A stretch of 37,389 nt of DNA from Lachnospiraceae bacterium (lineage in GTDB: Bacteria > Bacillota > Clostridia > Lachnospirales > Lachnospiraceae), in contig JAAUZK010000057.1 in NCBI GenBank assembly GCA_014804655.1, forward strand, positions 1-37,389, read 5' to 3'. Below, piece after piece: positions 14,286 through 22,406 of the stretch; the stretch's first letter is position 1, and each line of letters opens with the position of its first letter. A program made the translations under genes and the position numbers. Under the pieces are notes generated by a model. The model saw only the letters and a program-made list of their open reading frames with translations, searched no databases and was not told where the DNA came from.

Positions 14286-15280
14286 TATTTGCCGTTGCTG
14301 GAGCAGGAAAAACTACATATATTGTAGATAATCTTACAAGTACAAAACGTTCACTTATTGTTACATATACAATTGCTAACTGTGAAAATCTGCGAAAAAA
14401 AATAACCGAGAAATTCGATGGCGTTTGGCCATCCAATGTAACCTTGCTTTCATATTTCTCTTTTTTACATGGATTCTGTTATAAACCATTTCTTTCGGAT
14501 ATGTACAAAACATGTGGCATTATTTATAAACCCAATCCAAATCGGTTTGAACGGCAGAATGATTTGAGTTACTATATGACAGATAATCGCTATCTGTATA
14601 GTAACCGATTATCTTTATTTATGGAAAAGCAAGGTATTTTAGAAGATATAAAAAACCGCATTTGCAAGTATTTTGATGAATTTATCATTGATGAGATACA
14701 AGATATTTCCGGTCGCGATTTTTCTTTTTTGGAAAACCTTATGGAGAATTCTATAGATATGCTTTTCGTAGGGGACTTTTATCAGCACACATATGATACA
14801 AGCCAAGATGGAAATGTAAATGGCAAATTATTCGAGAGCAAAAAGATATATGAAGCGCGCTTTGCTAATAAAGGATTCATAGTGGATAATACCACCTTGA
14901 AAAAAAGCTGGAGATGCAGTCAAAATATTTGCCAGTATATTAGAGATAATCTGGACATTGATATTTCGTCAAATCGTGGCGAAACTGACAATACTACTAT
15001 TGAATTCATAGATAATAAACAACAGATAAATTTCATCCTCATGGATGACAAAATAATTAAGCTCCATTATCAGAACGGAGCAAAGGTCGGGGCTTATCAC
15101 AAAAACTGGGGTGAAACCAAAGGTGAAGATTGTTATCAAGATGTATGTGTTATGCTAAATAAGAAAACTGCAAAAGAAAGAACTGCTGGACGTTTAGCGG
15201 AATTACCTCCATCTACTAAAAATAAACTTTATGTAGCTATTACCCGTGCCAAAGGTAATGTTTATATTATAAATGAATGA
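14270..15280 (+). CDS. Compact UvrD-like SF1 helicase (GajB-like)
   Basis: This 336-aa protein has motif I GAGKTTY (residues 11-17), motif II IIDEIQDIS (139-147), motif III VGDFYQHTY (167-175), a KKSWRC motif near 212, and motif VI YVAITRAKG near 321. These are core UvrD/Rep helicase motifs in order. It is much smaller than Rep/UvrD (about 650-700 aa) and than the characterised GajB (about 490 aa), so the 1B and 2B subdomains are probably reduced or missing. It overlaps the nuclease gene, so expression is coupled. As a Gabija partner it would sense or unwind DNA ends in a complex with the nuclease. Whether it still unwinds DNA is unknown. Confidence 0.8.
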   Translation: MDKRVIFAVAGAGKTTYIVDNLTSTKRSLIVTYTIANCENLRKKITEKFDGVWPSNVTLLSYFSFLHGFCYKPFLSDMYKTCGIIYKPNPNRFERQNDLSYYMTDNRYLYSNRLSLFMEKQGILEDIKNRICKYFDEFIIDEIQDISGRDFSFLENLMENSIDMLFVGDFYQHTYDTSQDGNVNGKLFESKKIYEARFANKGFIVDNTTLKKSWRCSQNICQYIRDNLDIDISSNRGETDNTTIEFIDNKQQINFILMDDKIIKLHYQNGAKVGAYHKNWGETKGEDCYQDVCVMLNKKTAKERTAGRLAELPPSTKNKLYVAITRAKGNVYIINE

Positions 15281-15501
15281 TTGAAAATATAAGATTCTTT
15301 AAGAATCATCTATAATTTATTAATACCTTTTGAGAAAGGGTATACAAATGAAAATTTTGAGATACGTAACATAAAAAAATTATTTATGCGAGTAATATAG
15401 TCCCACTTTCCATCTATCCGAAGAATAACGTGGCAATAGAGACCGCAGTAACAATTAGGAACTACCCAAATTATTACCAACGGCATATTGCCACATTCTT
15501 G
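15281..15501. other. Non-coding gap after the helicase gene
   Basis: The gap contains a small hairpin GATTCTT-t-AAGAATC (15293-15307) 13 nt after the helicase stop and another, ATACCTTT...AAAGGGTAT, near 15324-15344. Either may end the Gabija-like transcript, but neither has a long T tract. I see no gene here. Confidence 0.35.
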
Positions 15502-15783
15502 TCATGTACACGCTTGTAACTCCCATACAAGACTTATCCCATCCTCCATCCCAAAGCGGTACGCCACCGCTCCATATACTGCGCCAGTATGATTGTTTGC
15601 TGTTATCACTTGATCAACCGCACTTTTCTGCTCTGCTGTAAGTTCCATCTCATCTAACATATCAAAGGCTTCCTGCTGCTGTGCCAATGCTTCCTGATAG
15701 TCTTCGTCTTTTTTCAAAGCGTTATCCAAGGCTCTTCCAGTCCTATGTAACGCTATGGTCTCCAGTAATCCGCTTTTGTCCAT
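15502..15783 (-). CDS. Small helical protein, paralogue of the one at 21666
   Basis: This 93-aa protein has LKKDEDYQEA, a helical middle with LTAEQKSAVDQ, and an end GAVAYRFGMEDGISLVWEL. It aligns along its length with the protein at 21666-21959 (LLQDEEYKE... GRMTYKQGFRDCISLLREL). Similar small proteins with an FG.xDG/RLG-like C-terminus are common in Clostridia mobile elements (DUF6809-like; family name tentative). AGAGAGG lies 8 nt ahead of ATG 15783, preferred over the GTG at 15792. The function is unknown. Confidence 0.65.
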   Translation of the reverse strand: MDKSGLLETIALHRTGRALDNALKKDEDYQEALAQQQEAFDMLDEMELTAEQKSAVDQVITANNHTGAVYGAVAYRFGMEDGISLVWELQACT

Positions 15784-15836
15784 GTATTTCACCTCTCTTC
15801 ATTTATGTCTGACTTTAGGTTCCTGTACAGGGTAGA

Positions 15837-15998
15837 TTATTTTACCCCAGTCAGTTCTTCAATCTCCCTAATTGAATACTGCCCCGTCTGATATAATTTG
15901 TGAAACAGTCATTTTAACAAATAATCCTGTGCAAATCCCATATTCCTTTTCCATCTTCTAAATGCAGAAATAAAAAGAGCAGGATGTCTGCTTTTCAT
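15837..15998 (-). pseudogene. Gene relic interrupted by an in-frame TGA
   Basis: From ATG 15998 the frame reads MKSRHPALFISAFRRWKRNM, then stops at TGA (15911-15909) and continues in the same frame as LFHKLYQTGQYSIREIEELT before TAA at 15837. The downstream part resembles an HTH segment. A TGG-to-TGA change would restore a tryptophan and one continuous frame. Probably the end of a decayed replication or regulatory gene. The rest of the 15784-16085 gap holds nothing else I can support. Confidence 0.4.
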
Positions 15999-16085
15999 AT
16001 CACACAATATTCATTTCTCAGATTACACCGCTTCTTTTTGTTCCCTGTATGGTTTTGATACAGCTTATTTAGAAAACCTGCAAAC

Positions 16086-16508
16086 CTAATTGCCTTCTTC
16101 TAGCAGCCTTACAAATTCACTAGGTTCAATCACCTTGACTCTCGATTCTTTATAATCCCCCGGATTTCTTGTCACAATATAATCTGCTATTGCCTCAAAG
16201 GCACATTCTTCCTGTAGGCAGTCCTCAAAGTCTAAAAATCCTTCATTGTCAACAGCCGCCAGAATCTTTTCTGCATTTAGATCAGAAATACGGAATATCT
16301 CACATAAATTCTTGATAAACCGCCGTCTCTCTTCCTGAGAATAAACTTTTCTCAGTATATAAAATATATTCGGAATAGTATGTGCCGCCAAATATCCGAT
16401 GATTTCCTGATCCGCACATTTTGTCATGATAATCTGGGCTTCATTGACGTAAGGTTCCCTTTTCAGTAAAATATCCAGTATGACATTTGTATCAACCAAA
16501 ATTGTCAT
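16086..16508 (-). CDS. PIN-domain ribonuclease toxin (VapC-type)
   Basis: This 140-aa protein starts MTILVDTNVILDILLKREPY with the PIN signature D6-T-N, a central acidic pair in FLDFEDCLQ, and the C-terminal TRNPGDYKES block. PIN toxins are Mg-dependent RNases that cut tRNA or rRNA. ATG 16508 is chosen because the domain starts there; an upstream in-frame ATG at 16550 would add 14 residues before it. It overlaps the preceding antitoxin-type gene by 17 nt, the usual order for such pairs. Confidence 0.85.
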   Translation of the reverse strand: MTILVDTNVILDILLKREPYVNEAQIIMTKCADQEIIGYLAAHTIPNIFYILRKVYSQEERRRFIKNLCEIFRISDLNAEKILAAVDNEGFLDFEDCLQEECAFEAIADYIVTRNPGDYKESRVKVIEPSEFVRLLEEGN

Positions 16509-16734
16509 ATTTTTCCGTCCTCGCTTCCATGAGTTCTTTTTCAGGATCAAAGTCGTCCGGCAACCTCTTTTCCATATTCAGGATATCCGTAAGTGCCGCC
16601 TTAGCTCTCTGCTTATCCCTGTCTTTATCTACAGACATCGCCTCAAGATTCTGCAGGATATTGATCACATATGTCATATTATCTTCCGGCATACGCCGTA
16701 TCATTTCAACCGCTTTTTCTTTCATCAGTGTCAT
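16492..16734 (-). CDS. Antitoxin partner of the PIN toxin
   Basis: This 80-aa helical protein starts MTLMKEKAVEMIRRMPEDNM with AAAGGA 9 nt upstream, and ends in an acidic DFDPEKELMEARTEKYDNFG. Small proteins of this type precede PIN toxins in Clostridia; the N-terminal helices would dimerise or bind DNA and the C-terminal tail would block the toxin active site. The overlap with the toxin gene implies coupled translation. The exact antitoxin family is not certain. Confidence 0.7.
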   Translation of the reverse strand: MTLMKEKAVEMIRRMPEDNMTYVINILQNLEAMSVDKDRDKQRAKAALTDILNMEKRLPDDFDPEKELMEARTEKYDNFG

Positions 16735-17033
16735 ATTGCGTCATTCCTTTCTTTATCATCTATCCGGCGGTTCGCTGCATTTCCGCTATTGATGTTATAA
16801 CAGCCTAAAATTATCATCCACACATTTTACCGCAAACAGGTTTGTGTGTTCATGGTAGCATAAAATGTTAGGTTTTACAACGGATTTTCTTCGCGTACAG
16901 GACCGGGATTTTCTACTAATGACTCTCAGACACGCCAACAGTAGGAAAGCCGGAATGTACAGTTCCAGCTTTCCCACTTGATAAATCCTTTAACCACTCC
17001 TAAAGGGATTTCCAACACTGCAAGCGTCTGCCA
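16735..17033. other. Intergenic region with hairpin
   Basis: The stretch contains a stem at 16944-16974: GGAAAGCcGGAA pairs with TTCCaGCTTTCC around TGTACAG. A minus-strand frame of 60 codons (16795-16977) with a GTG start behind AAAGGA crosses this hairpin. Its C-terminus (HEHTNLFAVKCVDDNF) looks somewhat protein-like, but I do not consider it supported as a gene. Confidence 0.3.
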
Positions 17034-17960
17034 TTATGCCACAATCTTTAATCTTTCTTCGCCCCTGCTGTAAACATACACATGCCCTGACAGCCTTTCT
17101 TCCTCACTTACCTGTGTAGCGTTAATTTCCTTCACCATATCCGCCAGCTTTTCATACTCCACCGCACTATCCGATCTCAGTATGATGACCTCATGCACAG
17201 AACTGGGCAATACGATATAACCATCCCCGATCACATCAGCGATAACCCGCATGGTATGCGTATCAAGAATCTCAGACACCCCATAACACTTACGACGGTT
17301 TGTCAGGATATACATACCCGAATTATTCCAATCCTTTTTCTCTTCCCATAAGCCGCCAGTATCCGCTAAGATGTGCTTTACAGCATTTTCAAGACTGTCA
17401 AAACAGGGGTTGCCGTCGTAACGCATATTTGCTATGGCCCTCTCATAAAGATTACCTTCGTTCTGTCCCCACATTTCCATATGCCGGTTATTGATCAGGA
17501 CTGTGCCGATATTCTGTCCCCCGAAGCCGTCAATCATGGCATAATAAACAACTGCCAGGTCCAGAAATAGCCTGTGCGGTATCTTTTCGAGCATCCCCTT
17601 ATTCTGTGCGGCATTGACAAGTTTCGCGCGGACACTGTATCCGGCAGTTTCCCAATTCCTGAAACCGAATATGTTGATACTCTGCGGGTTGACCTGATGT
17701 TTTACAAGCAGCCTGTAAATTTCATCCACCGTCTCGCCAAACTCCATTCCCCCATCCTCATATTCCCTGTAAAAGTCATCCATATATATACAGGGACCGA
17801 TATTGTTTCCTTTTGCCACGGCTAATATTCCGGTCAGCTTAATGCCATTGTTTTTTGTTACGGTATCTGTCAGGACATCAAACGTCCCCTCTGTTCTTGC
17901 ACGTATTTCCGCCAATACAGCCTCCGTATATTCTCCAAAATTCATCATATCGTTATCCAT
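17034..17960 (-). CDS. DUF5688 family protein
   Basis: This 308-aa protein starts MDNDMMNFGEYTEAVLAEIR and has GPCIYMDDFYREYEDG then an FGETVDEIYRLL block, as in the DUF5688 proteins common on Lachnospiraceae mobile elements. The domain fills the protein, with a central NIFGFRNWETAGYSVRAKLV region and a C-terminal VLPSSVHEVIIL strand pair. No membrane segment. AGAGAGG touches ATG 17960, so ATG 17948 or 17945 may be the true start. It begins 5 nt after the Rad52-like gene stop and shares its operon. The function is unknown. Confidence 0.75.
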   Translation of the reverse strand: MDNDMMNFGEYTEAVLAEIRARTEGTFDVLTDTVTKNNGIKLTGILAVAKGNNIGPCIYMDDFYREYEDGGMEFGETVDEIYRLLVKHQVNPQSINIFGFRNWETAGYSVRAKLVNAAQNKGMLEKIPHRLFLDLAVVYYAMIDGFGGQNIGTVLINNRHMEMWGQNEGNLYERAIANMRYDGNPCFDSLENAVKHILADTGGLWEEKKDWNNSGMYILTNRRKCYGVSEILDTHTMRVIADVIGDGYIVLPSSVHEVIILRSDSAVEYEKLADMVKEINATQVSEEERLSGHVYVYSRGEERLKIVA

Positions 17961-17965
17961 CCTCT

Positions 17966-18739
17966 CTATGCCGCTTCCGCTGATTTTGTGCGTTTCAGTG
18001 CAGACATCACCTTTCCATAGAGCTCTTCGCTCATGGTTCCCGGTTCCTGTATCTTATACCTGCTCTGCACTGTTTCCATTGTCACGCCGGTCCTGTCAAG
18101 TTCAGCCTGTAAGGAATCCATCTGGTCTTTGGAAATGGAAACTTCCTGCAGCCCTTTGCCCTGCTGTTTCTGTAGCGCCTTTCCTCTGCTTTTACCGCCG
18201 TTGGCAGTTCCGCCGGATTTCAATTCATATACAGCCTGCCCTTTATCATTTACGATCACCAGTGATGTGATCTCCCTGTCATCACTATATTGGATAGAAG
18301 AAACAGAAAAGCGTTCATTGCAGTAATAGCGTTTTTCTTTATTCTGTCCCTCCTTACTCCGGATTGCCACCTTGTCCGCCGGAATCCAGATGAAGGGCGC
18401 GGTGTAAAGCTCCCTGCCGATGCCCCAGTTAAAACAGGCTCGCTTAAAACTGTCCGATGCTTGTGATTTCTCTTTCTCCGTATATCCTGTCGTACCCACA
18501 TCCTGTTTCGCTACCCACTGGCCGGATTCTTTATCAAAGATTTCCACCGTACAATATAGGTTCCCGTCTATGCACTGATGGCTCCGTTTCCAGCCAAATG
18601 CCCCGAAAGTTTCATCTAATATCTTCTGGTCTACCCTTGCATCTTTATAAAGCAGCAGGCTTAGGCCTTTTTCATTGATAGTGGAAACCCTGCACTCGAT
18701 TTCATCTGCCTTAAGCAGTCTGATCAGGTTTTGTTCCAT
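17966..18739 (-). CDS. Rad52-like single-strand annealing protein
   Basis: This 257-aa protein has the Rad52/Rad22-type fold signature: FGAFGWKRSHQCIDGNLYCT at about 47-66, then GTTGYTEKEKSQASDSFKRA with CFNWGIGRELY at about 83-113. The C-terminal third is low-complexity and helical. Such phage proteins (Sak-like) anneal complementary ssDNA in recombination. AAGGAGG lies 6 nt before ATG 18739, so the upstream in-frame ATG is rejected. It works with the YqaJ-type exonuclease encoded two genes upstream, as Red-beta does with lambda exonuclease. The intervening gene overlaps its start. Confidence 0.8.
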   Translation of the reverse strand: MEQNLIRLLKADEIECRVSTINEKGLSLLLYKDARVDQKILDETFGAFGWKRSHQCIDGNLYCTVEIFDKESGQWVAKQDVGTTGYTEKEKSQASDSFKRACFNWGIGRELYTAPFIWIPADKVAIRSKEGQNKEKRYYCNERFSVSSIQYSDDREITSLVIVNDKGQAVYELKSGGTANGGKSRGKALQKQQGKGLQEVSISKDQMDSLQAELDRTGVTMETVQSRYKIQEPGTMSEELYGKVMSALKRTKSAEAA

Positions 18740-19091
18740 CTTTCTCCTCCTTTTCCCCATCAGGATTCACCTTACGCGGAACCCCTTCCAGTTCACTACA
18801 CGCATACTCCCTCAGATCCTCATAAAAATTATCTTCCCTGTCCAACCATTCCTGATAAAGAAAGTCCAGTATGCCAAAGCTGATCCCCAATAGTTCCCTT
18901 ATCATATCTCCCTGTAAATTCTCCACATATACCAGAAGGATCTCATACAGGTTCACAAATACTTCTATCTTGTAAGAAGCCTTGAAAATATCCTTTTTTT
19001 CTTTCTGAAGCATGGAATCCTTAAAAAGCATCAGTTCCATATAGAACCTCTGCTGTAACAGTTCCCGCAGTTCCTTTTCCTCCATAGACAC
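18711..19091 (-). CDS. DUF3848-like small protein of the recombination operon
   Basis: This 126-aa protein (start MSMEEKELRELLQQRFYMEL) is helical, with LDFLYQEWLDREDNFYEDLR, which resembles the LYQEWL...D(M/L)R core of DUF3848. It ends in a charged tail. The start is just after the YqaJ gene stop (3 nt) and its end overlaps the annealing protein gene, so the three genes are translationally linked. Members occur in phage and mobile-element operons; a role in DNA processing is inferred from context only. Confidence 0.6.
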   Translation of the reverse strand: MSMEEKELRELLQQRFYMELMLFKDSMLQKEKKDIFKASYKIEVFVNLYEILLVYVENLQGDMIRELLGISFGILDFLYQEWLDREDNFYEDLREYACSELEGVPRKVNPDGEKEEKDGTKPDQTA

Positions 19092-19094
19092 CCC

Positions 19095-20024
19095 CTATGC
19101 CGCTTTCACTTCAAACCGTCTGGAATGGGAAACCTTTCCGTAATCAGCATAAAGTTCCGGCATTTCTTCCCTGATACGTTTTGTATCCAGTTTTGTGGAG
19201 TCAAGATTTTTCCATGAGACGTGGAAACGTTCACTACTTGCGAACTCATTATCCTGCATGAACAGTTTCACTTCCTGCTCGATCTGCTTCTGCTCTTCCT
19301 GTAATTCCGAGATAAAACCAAGGATTTCTTCACGCCGCCTTAACTTTTCATCAAACCCGACAAGTTCAATAGCGCTCTCCTTTCTTGCAGTATGAAAGTA
19401 CTGCTCGATCACTTCGTCACAGGCCCTGCTCCCGTCCGGCGGCGGTATGATTCCCGGCACCACATGATTATTCCAAAAATCATCTTCTATGGCGGTCAGG
19501 CGGCTGATCAGTTCATCGTCCCATTCTAATTTACGGTATGTAAATTCCCTGCCTAAGATAACTGCAGCAATATACCAAATTCGTTTTCCTGTGACTGCCA
19601 TATAATGGTAACACTGCATGATATAATGGAGCGGGATATTCCCATCAGCCCATTTGTCAGCATTGTAGACACTTGCCGTCTTGCATTCCAGTCCGGCATC
19701 TTCGCCCACTACCAGTCGGTCCACATCCGCAATCATGAATGGGTGCTCCACACTCCGGTACATAAAGTTGGACTTCCGCACCTTTAATCCGGTTGCCTCC
19801 GTAAACCGCTGTGCCACATAATCTTCCAAATCATGCCCGATACGAATTGCCTCGTTGTCCTGTTCCTCCACTGCTTCACTTGTTTTATCCTGAAATACCT
19901 TCATGGCGCTGCTATACGGGTTTACGCCGCAGATCGCACCTGCATCAGAACCCCCGATTCCAGATTTTCTTAAACGGAGCCAGCCAGCGTTATCGACGCC
20001 CGTTAATGATATCTTTTCAAACAT
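19095..20024 (-). CDS. YqaJ-family viral recombinase (lambda-type 5'-3' exonuclease)
   Basis: This 309-aa protein has the YqaJ signature: SGIGGSDAGAICGVNPY at residues 21-37, E67 in GHDLEDYVAQRF, FMIADVDRLV with D100/D102, and LECKTASVYN with E113-x-K115, the PD-(D/E)XK nuclease core of lambda exonuclease relatives. It digests one strand from double-strand ends to make ssDNA for the annealing protein. The C-terminal part has a coiled coil (about 215-250). AAAGGAG lies 8 nt before the ATG, and the start overlaps the end of the upstream membrane protein gene. Confidence 0.87.
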   Translation of the reverse strand: MFEKISLTGVDNAGWLRLRKSGIGGSDAGAICGVNPYSSAMKVFQDKTSEAVEEQDNEAIRIGHDLEDYVAQRFTEATGLKVRKSNFMYRSVEHPFMIADVDRLVVGEDAGLECKTASVYNADKWADGNIPLHYIMQCYHYMAVTGKRIWYIAAVILGREFTYRKLEWDDELISRLTAIEDDFWNNHVVPGIIPPPDGSRACDEVIEQYFHTARKESAIELVGFDEKLRRREEILGFISELQEEQKQIEQEVKLFMQDNEFASSERFHVSWKNLDSTKLDTKRIREEMPELYADYGKVSHSRRFEVKAA

Positions 20025-20364
20025 ACTTAATCTCCTTTCCGATGTCCTTATTGAACCTTCGCAAACTACCTATATAAAATCCTGCCAGTTCAACCAGCTT
20101 ATTACTGAGTACTAAGATAAAAACAATGAGGACAGCCAAGCTCAAAATGATCCTAGCCATCCCCATCCCTCTGTTATCATGCACTTTTCCACCGCCATAC
20201 TGCTTTCCACTCTGGAATTTTCTGGTTTGCGACACACATATACTTTTCAGCTCCTGTTCCGTGATATACAATTTCCCCGCATATGACCATAAGACCATAA
20301 GAATGGTTTTGAATCCTGAAATACATACATCCCACGCCACAGAAAACTCAAGGCTGAAAGCCAT
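20017..20364 (-). CDS. Small protein with C-terminal membrane helix
   Basis: This 115-aa protein has a moderately hydrophobic stretch (FKTILMVLWSYAGKLYI) and a clear membrane helix near the end (MARIILSLAVLIVFILVL). GGGAGG at 20386-20391 marks a translation start close by, but the nearest ATG in frame (20364) is about 21 nt away and the GTG at 20385 is too close. An internal start at 20166 or 20160, behind AGAGGG, would give a 48-50-aa membrane peptide. The stop overlaps the nuclease gene start. Unknown function. Confidence 0.5.
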   Translation of the reverse strand: MAFSLEFSVAWDVCISGFKTILMVLWSYAGKLYITEQELKSICVSQTRKFQSGKQYGGGKVHDNRGMGMARIILSLAVLIVFILVLSNKLVELAGFYIGSLRRFNKDIGKEIKYV

Positions 20365-20422
20365 ATTATCCGCGGTAACTATCACCTCCCGGCATACAAT
20401 TATCTAAACTACCGCAGCAGAT

Positions 20423-21355
20423 CTAAGCAGCCCTTACAAGCTGATATGCCTTGTCAATCAGCGGATTGCCGTCAATGGTACGGGCAAACAGGTTTTCATT
20501 GTAGTTCGCTGTCTTCCGGAGAGGGTTACTGTGCGTCGCGAAGTCGGACACTGCATTGATAAAACGGTACGCATTATTTCCCACTTTCTGCAGATCAGGA
20601 GCATTATAGTACCGCTGTTCCATATCTTTGCGGAGTTTTATGATGTTCTTGCTCTGGATAGGTGTAGGTTCCTTCTCCATCGGTAGAAGCAACTCGATGT
20701 ATTCCCTCACCTGTGCGTCAGTGATCTTCTGTCTGCGGAGCTGTTCAAACTCAATGCCGAGGCAGTCCATATATTCTTCCGCCATAAAGAGCGTATCTTT
20801 TGCTTCCTGTATCTTATCTTGGATATTACCTGTATGCATTATGCTGAAACTCCTTTTTGCAGTTCCAAGTGCCAGATTGAGCGTGTTATTGCACACTACT
20901 CTTACCGGGGTAACGGCTACCTTTACAGAGCCGGAACCGTCATGGGTATTGGAAAATACCAGATATGGACTGATCCTTTCCCCTGCAATGATATACTCTC
21001 TCGGAAGCCTTGCAAGAAGCCAGACCTTTTTCCCCTCCTGTAATGACCCTGCGGTTTCATAGCGTACACCTTTTCCGAGCAGTTCATCCGTAAAGTTGAA
21101 CGCATCTGTATTCTGCACAACCTTATAACGGTCTGATACTACACCGAGCACCTTCCTGTCCGAATCCCTCACATTAGCCCTGTAACCTTCGATCGGCTCA
21201 TTGAAATCCGTATAGATCGGCTCCTGCACCACGTTCCAGTCAAGCCCTGCAAGCCGGAGCGCGTCTGCCGATGTCGGGGCTTCCATAACAATCGTTCCTA
21301 ATCCATGCCATGGTTTTTCCCTTACTGAGAACATTGATTCTACATTTGCTGCCAT
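20423..21355 (-). CDS. DUF932 phage/plasmid-like protein
   Basis: This 310-aa protein opens MAANVESMFSVREKPWHGLG, the conserved start of DUF932 proteins, followed by the ADALRLAGLDWNV and GVVSDRYKVVQN blocks and a C-terminal TYNA-like region (YNAPDLQKVGNNAYRFINAV). These proteins are widespread on phages and plasmids, often beside recombination genes; their biochemical role is not settled. AAGGGAG lies about 8 nt before ATG 21355, which fits the family start. An in-frame ATG at 21451, overlapping the upstream 38-aa ORF stop, would add 32 atypical residues. Confidence 0.85.
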   Translation of the reverse strand: MAANVESMFSVREKPWHGLGTIVMEAPTSADALRLAGLDWNVVQEPIYTDFNEPIEGYRANVRDSDRKVLGVVSDRYKVVQNTDAFNFTDELLGKGVRYETAGSLQEGKKVWLLARLPREYIIAGERISPYLVFSNTHDGSGSVKVAVTPVRVVCNNTLNLALGTAKRSFSIMHTGNIQDKIQEAKDTLFMAEEYMDCLGIEFEQLRRQKITDAQVREYIELLLPMEKEPTPIQSKNIIKLRKDMEQRYYNAPDLQKVGNNAYRFINAVSDFATHSNPLRKTANYNENLFARTIDGNPLIDKAYQLVRAA

Positions 21356-21447
21356 TTTAAACATCTCCCTTCCATATTTTTTTCTGATTTGAAATAGCAT
21401 AAATATAGGCAGAAGAACCTCCACCGGAAATCCTCTGCCCCGCATGC

Positions 21448-21564
21448 TCATTCGATTCCTTCATCGTGCTCTGGCAGTTTATACCTTTCACTGACGGTTT
21501 TTACCACCATAAACAATGCCGAAAGCACCAGCATCACTACATCGAATATCTTTTGTTTTGACAC
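21448..21564 (-). CDS. 38-aa single-pass membrane peptide
   Basis: The ORF begins with GTG at 21564, behind GAGAGGTG about 6 nt upstream, and encodes one membrane helix (DVVMLVLSALFMVV) followed by KTVSERYKLPEHDEG. The stop TGA overlaps an ATG. It sits in the run of minus-strand genes between the paralogous small protein and the DUF932 gene. Small but with good translation signals. Function unknown. Confidence 0.5.
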   Translation of the reverse strand: MSKQKIFDVVMLVLSALFMVVKTVSERYKLPEHDEGIE

Positions 21565-21665
21565 TACGGTTCACCTCTCTTCCTTATTATTCTACTTTTA
21601 GAATATATCGCTGAAATAACGTAAGATACGGCACAGCCGCATCCTATCCCTTATCGCCTGCAGTG

Positions 21666-21959
21666 TTATGAGGCTTTGATTAGGTCCAGTTCACGGAGCA
21701 GTGATATACAGTCACGGAATCCCTGCTTATATGTCATCCTGCCATAATGTGCGCCGTTTTCCGTATAGATACAGACAAGCCCGTCTATCATCAGCCACTG
21801 TTCTCCGGTAAACTCCTGTTTGTCAAGTTCCTCCGTCTGTTCGTCCATCCGCTGCTGTATCTCCTTATATTCTTCATCCTGCAGCAGCGTCCCATTTAAT
21901 CCTTCATTAACGGAATACTCCGTGATGACATCAAATATACTCTTCTCCTCTGTTTCCAC
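21666..21959 (-). CDS. Small helical protein, paralogue of the one at 15502
   Basis: This 97-aa protein has LLQDEEYKEIQQRMDEQTEE, a LTGEQW-like middle and a C-terminal YKQGFRDCISLLRELDL. The same order of conserved positions is found in the protein at 15502-15783, so the two are paralogues that bracket the recombination and DUF genes. Start is GTG at 21959 behind AGGAGAGAGG. A terminator precedes it, so it may have its own promoter. Family tentative (DUF6809-like). Confidence 0.65.
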   Translation of the reverse strand: METEEKSIFDVITEYSVNEGLNGTLLQDEEYKEIQQRMDEQTEELDKQEFTGEQWLMIDGLVCIYTENGAHYGRMTYKQGFRDCISLLRELDLIKAS

Positions 21960-22017
21960 GTTCCTCTCTCCTTTTCATTGTTCTGCTTAAAATTCCACAT
22001 GTTTATCCGCTAAGAAA

Positions 22018-22045
22018 GGGACAGGAGCCTGCAAGCCCCTGTCCC
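22018..22045 (-). terminator. Intrinsic terminator after the LPD28-like gene
   Basis: GGGACAGGAGC pairs with GCCCCTGTCCC over 11 bp with one mismatch or wobble and a 6-nt loop. On the minus strand TTTCTTAG follows. It shares its loop-side sequence (GGGGCTTGnAGGCTCC type) with the terminator at 28744-28766, hinting at a related origin of the two. Confidence 0.6.
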
Positions 22046-22073
22046 CGACATCAACAAAATCCTTTTGTACATT

Positions 22074-22340
22074 TCATAACCATTTAAAATCACCGTCCCT
22101 CAGCCATAATATGCCGTCCTCCCCGACTGGCAGCGGGTCATCACATATCAAAGTACCGAAGAAATTGACTAATACACCCTGCTGTACCCGTACCGGATCT
22201 CCTTGGCTCTCATCATCATCGGCTACCTCATACTGATATTTTCCCTTCGGAACGGTATCACGGTCTATCCGCATGTCATTAAATCTGCATAGGATGCCGC
22301 ACACACTGACCGTTTCAAACCGCTCCGTCCTGTAATCCAT
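22074..22340 (-). CDS. LPD28-like protein
   Basis: This 88-aa protein reads MDYRTERFETVSVCGILCRF, then DMRIDRDTVPKGKYQYEVAD with a DDES-QGDP loop and VLVNFFGTLICDDPL. This fits the LPD28 domain (large polyvalent protein-associated), which in other elements is one module of giant injected proteins and also exists as a stand-alone protein. ATG 22340 follows GGAGAAGGTGAGA; an in-frame ATG at 22391 would add 17 residues. No catalytic motif is evident. It lies between the terminator and the repeat array after parR. Confidence 0.65.
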   Translation of the reverse strand: MDYRTERFETVSVCGILCRFNDMRIDRDTVPKGKYQYEVADDDESQGDPVRVQQGVLVNFFGTLICDDPLPVGEDGILWLRDGDFKWL

Positions 22341-22406
22341 TCTCACCTTCTCCACCTCCACTAAGATATTCCTCAATATACCTGCTTGCATCCTCGCTAT
22401 ATTTGA

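Noticed and set aside
12699..15280. PARIS or retron interpretation of the ATPase-nuclease locus
   Set aside because: TOPRIM is fused to the ATPase and the partner has UvrD helicase motifs; no DUF4435 protein or reverse transcriptase is present.
16795..16977. 60-codon minus-strand ORF
   Set aside because: It runs through an inverted repeat and needs a GTG start with a distant ribosome site; evidence is too thin to call a gene.
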